Source: Alphaproteobacteria bacterium (lineage in GTDB: Bacteria > Pseudomonadota > Alphaproteobacteria > SMXP01). From it: a stretch of DNA of 22,007 nt. The stretch is taken from contig JANQLI010000227.1 in NCBI GenBank assembly GCA_028280675.1, positions 1-22,007 of the forward strand, written 5' to 3'. Each line of letters begins with the position of its first letter. Position 1 is the first letter of the stretch. The notes under the pieces are model-generated. The model was not told the origin of the DNA, did not search any database, and saw nothing but the letters and a program-made list of their open reading frames with translations. Position numbers and translations under genes: made by a program. Positions 7,592 through 14,205 of the stretch are shown in pieces.

Positions 7592-8758
7592 TCAATTCGC
7601 AAGCAAAGAAGAAAACAAGGTTAATTGGTTCTGCGTTGTCTCATCCCAGCTAAATTGCTCTGCATACGAACGGGTCTCTTGACGTGCTGGGAGAGATTGC
7701 AGCATATCATGCATCGCGTGAGCAAGAGCGTCTGGTGTGCGCTCTTTAACCAATCGACCGGCCACGGAATGATGCACCACTTCACTTGTTCCCCATACAT
7801 CTGTCGCCACAACGGGTGTGCCGCACGCCATCGCCTCTAAGAGGACATTCGCCCAGCCCTCCCGGCTAGAAGCGAGGACAAGCGCATCAGCCGCGGTGTA
7901 AAAGTCACGTAAACGATCATGAGGAACAGATCCCATAAAGCTAACACGGTTTTGCAACTGAAGGTCCCGGACCAAAGATTCGAGTGTTGCGCGTTCAGGC
8001 CCTTCCCCTGCGATCATCAAATGCGCATCAGGGATCTTCTGCAAAGCACGAATAACCAGGTCATGGCCTTTGCGTGGAATCAGGTGCCCTACAGATAAAA
8101 AAAGCGGTCTTTCTACACCAAGGTCTGTACGAATGGCATCGCGATCGCCTGGATAAAAAAGATTGAGATCGACACCATTGCGAAAGACATGCACCTTCTC
8201 ATCTGGGATCCCTAAGTCCAAAAGCTTATCTTTTAAAGCCTGACACACCGTTATCAGAGCGTTAGCTGACAGTGCAGCGTTGATGATCTGTTGACGTGGA
8301 ATAGGAAAATCTGTGAGTTCGCTCAAATCGCTTCCACGGCCCGTGATCACCACAGGCACGCCGAGCTCTTTCGCCAAGCGTACAGCCGCGACACCATCTG
8401 GATAAAAATAGTGCGCATCAATGAGTTGTATCTTCTTCTCTTTCACAGCGCGGCGCACACTGTCACGCACACCATAATATAGGAGGGTAGCGGCCATATT
8501 CATGCCGACCTTTGGAATCAAAGGAAAGCGCGGATGCTCAATAGATAAGCCATGCCGCCTTTCCATTTTCGGGGCACGCGCCATAGCTGCGTAACGGCCA
8601 AAAATGGATGCCGTCAATGGAAAGTAAGGGACCGGCGCAATGACATGGGGTGTGACCTCACCGGAGGCCGCAAGATGACGGATCCGATTTTCCACAAACA
8701 CGCCATGGGACGGCTGCGCCGCATTCGGATAGAGAGTGGTAAAAGTCAGAATCTGCAT
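7592..8758 (-). CDS. GT4-family glycosyltransferase
   Basis: A 388-residue GT-B fold glycosyltransferase predicted to extend the exopolysaccharide repeat unit in the cytoplasm. It opens with ILTFTTLYPNAAQPSHGVF, an N-terminal sugar-acceptor signature, and contains GRGSDLSE (140-147), FRNGVD (192-197), SVGHLIPRKGHD (222-233), GEGPE (251-255) and the E-x7-E retaining motif EGWANVLLE (E300 and E308) followed by AMACGTPVVATD. ATG 8758 was chosen because the conserved fold begins there; the frame extends 16 more residues to ATG 8806, with no ribosome site at either start. It heads a minus-strand pair with the small membrane protein gene and faces away from the sugar transferase gene across a long control region. 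Donor sugar unknown. Confidence 0.92.
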   Translation of the reverse strand: MQILTFTTLYPNAAQPSHGVFVENRIRHLAASGEVTPHVIAPVPYFPLTASIFGRYAAMARAPKMERRHGLSIEHPRFPLIPKVGMNMAATLLYYGVRDSVRRAVKEKKIQLIDAHYFYPDGVAAVRLAKELGVPVVITGRGSDLSELTDFPIPRQQIINAALSANALITVCQALKDKLLDLGIPDEKVHVFRNGVDLNLFYPGDRDAIRTDLGVERPLFLSVGHLIPRKGHDLVIRALQKIPDAHLMIAGEGPERATLESLVRDLQLQNRVSFMGSVPHDRLRDFYTAADALVLASSREGWANVLLEAMACGTPVVATDVWGTSEVVHHSVAGRLVKERTPDALAHAMHDMLQSLPARQETRSYAEQFSWDETTQNQLTLFSSLLAN

Positions 8759-8835
8759 GATCGCCGCATAAGGTTTTGGTGACGACAATAGAGAGTAGCG
8801 CCCCATTTATGATCTACTCTATAGGGCGTAGATAC

Positions 8836-8851
8836 TGCGAAGGTCTTACCA
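8836..8851 (-). promoter_or_regulatory. candidate sigma-54 promoter for the GT4 gene
   Basis: Read on the minus strand the site is TGGTAAG-ACCT-TCGCA. The invariant GG and GC dinucleotides have the correct 12-base offset (-24/-12), and TGG, the A, the G and the final GCA agree with the TGGCACG-N4-TTGCA consensus; C4, C6 and one T of the -12 element differ. The predicted transcript start is near 8825, giving a leader of about 67 bases to ATG 8758. A moderate match only. Confidence 0.4.
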
Positions 8852-8852
8852 A

Positions 8853-8896
8853 ATTCGTTTTTTCTTCTCTAGGATGAAAATGAAACGAATCATTCG
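8853..8896. promoter_or_regulatory. ATTCG/CGAAT dyads, candidate activator binding site
   Basis: ATTCGTTT (8853-8860) and AAACGAAT (8883-8890) form a perfect 8-bp inverted repeat. The second arm overlaps a tighter palindrome, CGAAT-C-ATTCG (8886-8896). It sits right behind the -24 element of the minus-strand promoter candidate and about 220 bases upstream of the plus one, a place where a Fis-type enhancer-binding protein such as PrsR could bind. The assignment to PrsR is inference. Confidence 0.35.
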
Positions 8897-9112
8897 CATA
8901 AAAGATGTGTCGTTTAGATACACTGAGTGAGTCACATATCATAAAAGCGTCAAGCAAATCTCATATGCCCTTTAATGAGAACGATAGCATCATGGATCAA
9001 GCTATGACAGGCACCCACAAATTCCTTAGATTTCTGGGGATTTTCCCATGAAAAAATATACGCCGCGTCTGTACTAAATGTCTCACTCTTTACCAAATTG
9101 AAAAGGTTAATG

Positions 9113-9128
9113 CGGCAAGATTATTGCT
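9113..9128 (+). promoter_or_regulatory. candidate sigma-54 promoter for the sugar transferase-prsK-prsR operon
   Basis: CGGCAAG-ATTA-TTGCT matches the sigma-54 consensus TGGCACG-N4-TTGC(A/T) except at the first base and the C at position 6. GG (9114-9115) and GC (9126-9127) have the exact 12-base offset. The predicted start is near 9139, leaving a ~210-base leader before the sugar transferase gene. The operon downstream encodes PrsR, a sigma-54 activator, which makes this site biologically sensible. Confidence 0.55.
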
Positions 9129-9251
9129 TTATCAGAGTGACGAATACGCTTAAGCATCACAACAAGTCTCAGTGGTGACGCTAAGGTAAACGGAAAACTG
9201 GCACACGCATGAAATCTGGAATAATTGTCAACATCTTGGGCGTCCACTGGT

Positions 9252-9281
9252 CAAAACAAAGGCTATCTTCTCCTTGTTTTG
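9252..9281 (+). other. leader hairpin upstream of the sugar transferase gene
   Basis: CAAAACAAAGG (9252-9262) can pair with CCTTGTTTTG (9272-9281) through ten base pairs with one bulged A and a nine-base loop. It lies within the predicted leader transcript of the sugar transferase operon. There is no T-run directly after it, so it is not an obvious terminator. Confidence 0.4.
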
Positions 9282-9320
9282 CAGTACAGCAACTGCGTAC
9301 TCTGTGGGTATTTAGTGTAG

Positions 9321-9339
9321 CCGAAGATGTGCGCTTCGG
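9321..9339 (+). promoter_or_regulatory. hairpin overlapping the ribosome site of the sugar transferase gene
   Basis: CCGAAG (9321-9326), a loop ATGTGCG, then CTTCGG (9334-9339). The last two Gs of the stem are the first two of a GGGGG run (9338-9342), which is the only purine-rich site before the TTG start at 9349. Folding would partly hide the ribosome site and could lower or regulate translation. Confidence 0.4.
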
Positions 9340-9348
9340 GGGTTAACA

Positions 9349-10740
9349 TTGTTAAAATTTTTTAATCACTACATCGCTCTCCCAACATTACTCTTAGCCG
9401 TCATTGAGGTTTGCCTTTTCTTTGGACTGCTTTTCGCCCTCACACTCCTTCGTGTGGATACGATGGGTCTATCAATTCTTCAGAGCAGCCACGGCATCAT
9501 TGACCTGATTGCCATTTGCATCTTCTTCTTATGCTTATTGACAGCGATAGGGTTTTATAACCGCGATGCCGTCTTTCAGATAGGAACATTGCTCCAGCGG
9601 TCAATCATCTTCCTCTTCATCGTGATCTTCCTTGGTTTCCTGGCTTGGGTGATTGATGACCTAACGCCTAATCTTGTGCTGTCATCCCATATTTCGCTCT
9701 TTGCCTTAGCAACAGTCCTCAACTTCCTGATCATTCTGACCATTCGCGTTACGTTTATTTCTTTTCCAAAATTCGACGTCTTTAAACGCCGTGTCCTTGT
9801 TCTCGGTCACGGTCAACTTGGCGCGCGCGTGAATACATTCATAAAGGAAGAAGGCGCCTCCACTCTCAGTGATGTCGGATACTACGATCTCAGTGAGATG
9901 AAAGCTGACGCGAATGGACAATCCAAAACCCAAAATCTCATGCAGATCGCGCGCAATAATAAAGCCGATGAAATCATCATCGCTGCTGCCGAATGGCGTG
10001 GCATGCCGGTTTGGGATCTCTTAGATTGCAAAATGGCAGGTATTGCGGTGACCGACTATCTGACATTTTGGGAACGGGAAACAGGACAAATCGATCTGGA
10101 TGTGGTCAAGCCGAGTTGGCTGGCGCTCTCAGATGGCTTTCGCATTAACCGTCTTCGCCGACTCATGAAGCGCGGTTTCGATGTCGTCGTCAGCCTTCTC
10201 TTCCTGTTCTTGACCTTACCTCTGACAGCCCTCACTGCATTGTTGATCAAAATTGAAAGTCCAGGCCCGGTTTTTTATCGCCAGACACGCACAGGCTTAT
10301 ATGGTGAACCATTTGAAGTGATCAAATTCCGCAGTATGCGCGATGACGCAGAAAAAGATGGTGTGCCGAAATGGGCCAAAAACGAAGATGACCGCATCAC
10401 AAAAGTCGGTCATTTTATCCGCCGCGCCCGCATTGACGAAATTCCACAAATCCTCAACGTACTGAAGGGTGATATGAGCTTCGTCGGCCCCCGGCCGGAA
10501 CGCCCTTATTTCGTCGAAGAGCTTGCAAAACAAATCCCCCTCTATACCCTTCGCCACAGCGTACGCCCTGGCATCACAGGCTGGGCGCAGGTGAATTACC
10601 CATATGGAGCCTCCGTGGATGACGCCCGGCGCAAATTAGCCTATGACCTTTATTACATTAAAAATGGCGGGCTTTTTCTCGACCTCGTTATCTTGATGCA
10701 AACCGTTCGCGTGGTATTGTCAGGGGATGGAGCCCGTTAG
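9349..10740 (+). CDS. XrtA/PEP-CTERM system initiating sugar transferase (TIGR03013-type)
   Basis: A 463-residue polyprenyl-phosphate sugar-1-phosphate transferase predicted to start the repeat unit by moving a phosphosugar onto the undecaprenyl carrier at the inner membrane. The N-terminal ~150 residues hold four to five transmembrane helices. A nucleotide-binding-like middle domain (VLVLGHGQLGARV) follows. From residue 272 comes the bacterial sugar transferase domain: LMKRGFDVV, SPGPVFYRQ, the acidic motif KFRSMRDDAE (326-335), RIDEIPQILN, SFVGPRPERP and GITGWAQVNYPYG. The start is a TTG, supported by the family's usual N-terminus (LKFFNHYI) and a GGGGG site 6 bases upstream. It heads the operon with prsK, which starts 15 bases after its stop. 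Family assignment is firm; the sugar is unknown. Confidence 0.94.
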   Translation: MLKFFNHYIALPTLLLAVIEVCLFFGLLFALTLLRVDTMGLSILQSSHGIIDLIAICIFFLCLLTAIGFYNRDAVFQIGTLLQRSIIFLFIVIFLGFLAWVIDDLTPNLVLSSHISLFALATVLNFLIILTIRVTFISFPKFDVFKRRVLVLGHGQLGARVNTFIKEEGASTLSDVGYYDLSEMKADANGQSKTQNLMQIARNNKADEIIIAAAEWRGMPVWDLLDCKMAGIAVTDYLTFWERETGQIDLDVVKPSWLALSDGFRINRLRRLMKRGFDVVVSLLFLFLTLPLTALTALLIKIESPGPVFYRQTRTGLYGEPFEVIKFRSMRDDAEKDGVPKWAKNEDDRITKVGHFIRRARIDEIPQILNVLKGDMSFVGPRPERPYFVEELAKQIPLYTLRHSVRPGITGWAQVNYPYGASVDDARRKLAYDLYYIKNGGLFLDLVILMQTVRVVLSGDGAR

Positions 10741-10755
10741 AACGAGGCAATCTCT

Positions 10756-12825
10756 ATGCAGGCCGCTATATTTCAGGTCAGCTATCTTTCATGCTTAGGA
10801 GCCTATCTTCTTCTCTGCGTCATGGTGGCTGCAAATTGGAAAGTGTCGAAATTCGTTTCGGCCCTTTTTATCGGCTCGCTGATAACAGCGGCTTGGGCCG
10901 GGGGCATTGCAGCTCAATCTTGGATCGACAATATTGCTATTATCTTGGCGCTTGAAATTGCGCGCCCCCTCGCTTGGCTCTACTTCCTCAGCACGCTTTT
11001 GGGCATTAGCCGTGATAAGAGCGGTTTAATTACGCGCGCAAGTTCCATCGCTCTCATAGCCGCAGCCCTAATCCTTATCATAGGATCGCAAACCACACTT
11101 TTAAGCAGCATCATGGCATTGGAAGGCGTGACGCGCCTCGTCATGACCAGCGCTGGGTTTTTAGCCCTGACGATCTTTGGACTCTTGATGTTGGAGAATC
11201 TCTATCGAAACTCAGATGCCGATCACAAATGGGCTTTCAAATATCTCTGTTTTGGGCTTGGCACGATTTTCATCTATGACTTTTTCTATTACGCAGAGAA
11301 TATCCTCTTCCGCCAACCCTCAGATATCTTGTTTGAAGCACGGGGCTTTATCAACACCTTAGCCGTCCCTCTTATTGGCATTGCTGTCACCCGCGCCAAA
11401 ACATGGTCTGTTGACCTGCATGTTTCGCGAAATGTGGTCTTTCACACAACGGTCCTGATGGGAGGCGGTGTTTATCTTCTGGTTATGGCTGGCGCCGGTT
11501 ATTACGTACGCATGTTTGGCGGTGACTGGGGAACTGTTTTCCAAATTACATTTTCCGCAGGCGGCGTGCTGCTGCTGATCGTTCTCCTTACCTCAAGCTC
11601 GTTACGGGGGCGCATACAGCACTTCATTAGCCGGAACTTCTTTTCCACAAAGTATGACTACCGTGTTGAGTGGTTAAGATTCAGCCAGACAGTCTCGCAA
11701 TATGAATCAAGAACCCATTTACATACCCGTCTCCTGGAAGCCTTTGCACAAATTGTCGATAGCCGCGCCTCAGCTCTGTGGACACACGACCCCCTCACAG
11801 AGCGCTACGTTCTTGCCGATTCCTGGAATTTTGGCGATGATATTCCAGCGGAGCAAAGCAATTCACCGCTCATCGCGCGCTTACGTGACTCCACAGATAT
11901 TCTCGAAATAAATGAGATTGTGTCACAAGACCAAGCCGCAGCATCCCAATTCATATCGTGGCTACATGACAAAAAACGCGCTTGGCTGATTGTGCCGATC
12001 CATCACCATGGCGTTCTGATCGCCTTTATTATTCTCGGACAGTCACGCGCAAAATTCGAGATTGACTGGGCGGATCGCGAGCTCCTCATGACGGTTGCTG
12101 AACAAGCCGCTAGCTACCTTTCCGAAGAACAAGCGACAAGCGAACTTGCCCAAGCAAAACAGTTTGAAGATTTTAACAAGCGGTTCGCTTTTGTCGTGCA
12201 TGACCTCAAAAATGTGATTAATCAACTGTCCCTCATCGTCAAGAATGCAGAACAGCACGGCCACAAACCCGAATTTCAACACGATATGTTGGAAACCATA
12301 ACCAGTTCTGTGACTCGTATGAATCAACTGCTGTCCCAGCTAACGGACAAGCAAGCGCCAGCCAAACGTCAGCAGGCAAAACTTGATCTCCATCACTGCT
12401 TGAACAACATCGCTGAGGAATGGCGCGAGACCTATCCACCCCTTGAGGTTGACATCAACATAGACGGCATTTCTGTCATGGCAGACGAAAACCGCCTTGT
12501 CGCAGCCATCGGTCACCTGATCCAAAATGCGCTTGATGCAACAGGGGAGCAAGGTCAAGTGACCTTAAGGGCCACTGTAAATGGAAATGAGGTCTATATC
12601 GATATTGTGGATGACGGGCCGGGAATGAGCGATTCCTTTGTGCGTAATGACCTGTTTCGCCCGATGGCTTCGACAAAAAGTGCAGGTTTCGGTGTCGGCG
12701 TTTACCAAGTTCGCGAGTATATCTATGGCATGGGCGGTGCATTTAAAGTAGAAACACAATTAGATCATGGCACAACAATGCGCATTATATTAACCCTGTG
12801 CCAACCAACACTTGCCGCTGAGTGA
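10756..12825 (+). CDS. prsK: PEP-CTERM system sensor histidine kinase PrsK
   Basis: A 689-residue membrane sensor kinase predicted to phosphorylate PrsR encoded next to it. The N-terminal ~285 residues contain about eight transmembrane helices. A GAF-like domain follows (about 310-465, with VPIHHHGVLIAFIILGQS). The H-box is FVVHDLKNVINQLSL with phospho-acceptor His482. The ATPase domain shows the N-box LIQNALDATG (N591), the G1 box DDGPGMS (619-625) and GFGVGVYQVREYIYGMGG. GAGG (10744-10747) lies 8 bases before the ATG. The stop is 7 bases before prsR. The signal sensed is unknown. The PrsK name rests on this architecture plus the PrsR/PrsT neighbours. Confidence 0.93.
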   Translation: MQAAIFQVSYLSCLGAYLLLCVMVAANWKVSKFVSALFIGSLITAAWAGGIAAQSWIDNIAIILALEIARPLAWLYFLSTLLGISRDKSGLITRASSIALIAAALILIIGSQTTLLSSIMALEGVTRLVMTSAGFLALTIFGLLMLENLYRNSDADHKWAFKYLCFGLGTIFIYDFFYYAENILFRQPSDILFEARGFINTLAVPLIGIAVTRAKTWSVDLHVSRNVVFHTTVLMGGGVYLLVMAGAGYYVRMFGGDWGTVFQITFSAGGVLLLIVLLTSSSLRGRIQHFISRNFFSTKYDYRVEWLRFSQTVSQYESRTHLHTRLLEAFAQIVDSRASALWTHDPLTERYVLADSWNFGDDIPAEQSNSPLIARLRDSTDILEINEIVSQDQAAASQFISWLHDKKRAWLIVPIHHHGVLIAFIILGQSRAKFEIDWADRELLMTVAEQAASYLSEEQATSELAQAKQFEDFNKRFAFVVHDLKNVINQLSLIVKNAEQHGHKPEFQHDMLETITSSVTRMNQLLSQLTDKQAPAKRQQAKLDLHHCLNNIAEEWRETYPPLEVDINIDGISVMADENRLVAAIGHLIQNALDATGEQGQVTLRATVNGNEVYIDIVDDGPGMSDSFVRNDLFRPMASTKSAGFGVGVYQVREYIYGMGGAFKVETQLDHGTTMRIILTLCQPTLAAE

Positions 12826-12832
12826 TATGTGA

Positions 12833-14188
12833 ATGACGTCCGCCCCCCGCAAACTCTTGATAGTTGATGATGATCCGGGCATCCAACGCCAACTGAAATG
12901 GGTGTTTGAGGATTATGACATCTACCTCGCAGCGAACCGCGAGGAAGCCATTGCTGTGTCCCGAAAAGAGACACCGCAAGTCGTGCTTCTCGATTTGGCC
13001 ATGCCGCCTGATCTTGAAGGTCCCTCTGAAGGTTTTGCTGCTCTTGAGCAAATTCTGAGTTTCGATCCCAAAACACGCGTCATTATTGCCAGCGGCAATG
13101 ATGAATATGAGAATGCGGTGAAAGCCGTGAGCATGGGCGCCTACGATTTCTGCTCGAAGCCAGTCGATACAGATATTCTCAAGCTTATCGTGGAGCGTGC
13201 GTTCTATCTTTATGAACTTGAAGCTGAGAACGAACGGCTGAGCCACCACACCGAGCACTCGCCCTTTGACGGTCTGATCACAAGCAGCCCAAAAATGCTC
13301 AAGATCTGTCAGGCCGTTGAGCAAGTCGCCGGATCAACGATTAGTGTTATGTTTACAGGTGAAAGCGGCACCGGAAAAGAAGTGATCGCCAAAGCCTTGC
13401 ACGAACTCAGCCCACGCCGCGACGAGCCTTTTATTGCTATCAATTGCGCCGCCATCCCGGAAAATCTTTTAGAAAGTGAATTATTCGGCCATGAAAAAGG
13501 GGCGTTCACCGGTGCTGTCAAACAAACGGTTGGGAAATTTGAGCAAGCCAATAAAGGCACGTTGTTTCTTGATGAAATTGCGGAAATGGCAGCCCCCCTT
13601 CAAGCCAAGCTATTGCGCTTTCTTCAGGAACGCACCATTGAGCGTGTTGGCGGGCGGTCATCTATTGAGCTTGATGTCCGCGTTGTCTCAGCAACAAATC
13701 GTAATCTGACGGAAGAAATTGAAGCGGGACGATTTAGAGAAGATCTCTATTACCGCTTGAACGAAGTCGCCTTTGATCTCCCTCCATTGCGAGAGCGCGA
13801 TGGCGATGGTGTATTGATTGCGCAATACTTCATCAAAAAGTACAATAAGTCCCTTGGCACGAGCGTCAAAGGTTTAGCATCAGATGCAACCACCGCCATC
13901 AATACATATGCGTGGCCAGGCAATGTGCGTCAATTGGAAAACCGTGTGAAACGCGCGATGGTTCTGTGCAGCGGGAAACACATCCACATCGAGGATCTCG
14001 ACATTGATATACCCGAAGATGAACAACAATTTCCAACGTTACGGCAGATACGCGAGGACGCGGAGCGTGATCACATTATGAAGGCTTTAGCGGCGTGCCA
14101 TAACAATATTTCGAAAGCTGCAAAGCTTCTTGGGGTTTCTCGGCCGACATTATACGAGCTCATGAAATCCCTTGGCTTAAAAGAGTAA
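12833..14188 (+). CDS. prsR: PEP-CTERM-box response regulator PrsR (sigma-54 activator)
   Basis: A 451-residue NtrC-type regulator. The receiver domain (about 1-125) has the acidic pocket VDDD (11-14), phospho-acceptor Asp54 in VVLLDLAMP and the conserved Lys109 in CSKP. The AAA+ sigma-54 interaction domain has Walker A GESGTGKE (176-183), the GAFTGA loop that contacts sigma-54 (223-228) and Walker B GTLFLDE. A Fis-type helix-turn-helix ends the protein (NISKAAKLLGVSRPTLYELM). Family knowledge links it to exopolysaccharide and PEP-CTERM gene activation through sigma-54 promoters; two such candidates are seen in the 8807-9348 gap. The insertion DLEGPSEG just after Asp54 is longer than in NtrC. 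The start at ATG 12833 is the only one that fits; its ribosome site is weak, so coupling to prsK is likely. Confidence 0.95.
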   Translation: MTSAPRKLLIVDDDPGIQRQLKWVFEDYDIYLAANREEAIAVSRKETPQVVLLDLAMPPDLEGPSEGFAALEQILSFDPKTRVIIASGNDEYENAVKAVSMGAYDFCSKPVDTDILKLIVERAFYLYELEAENERLSHHTEHSPFDGLITSSPKMLKICQAVEQVAGSTISVMFTGESGTGKEVIAKALHELSPRRDEPFIAINCAAIPENLLESELFGHEKGAFTGAVKQTVGKFEQANKGTLFLDEIAEMAAPLQAKLLRFLQERTIERVGGRSSIELDVRVVSATNRNLTEEIEAGRFREDLYYRLNEVAFDLPPLRERDGDGVLIAQYFIKKYNKSLGTSVKGLASDATTAINTYAWPGNVRQLENRVKRAMVLCSGKHIHIEDLDIDIPEDEQQFPTLRQIREDAERDHIMKALAACHNNISKAAKLLGVSRPTLYELMKSLGLKE

Positions 14189-14205
14189 TTCTTGGGAGCA
14201 AACAC

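Larger units (their letters stand above)
8759..9348. promoter_or_regulatory. 590-base divergent control region
   Basis: A long gap, A+T-richer than its neighbours, between the minus-strand GT4 gene and the plus-strand sugar transferase gene. I see two outward-facing sigma-54-like promoters (8836-8851 minus, 9113-9128 plus), an ATTCG/CGAAT dyad between them, and a hairpin-rich leader after the plus promoter. Two very short frames occur inside it (8965-9051, 28 codons; 9048-9077, 9 codons, preceded by GGGGA) but they are too short to call. No tRNA or repeat array was found. Confidence 0.55.

Noticed and set aside
9198..9213. TGGCAC at 9199 as a sigma-54 -24 element
   Set aside because: The -12 position reads TGAA instead of TTGC, so the invariant GC is missing.
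12785..13324. 179-codon minus-strand frame opposite prsR
   Set aside because: Shadow of the conserved receiver domain coding sequence; no independent support.
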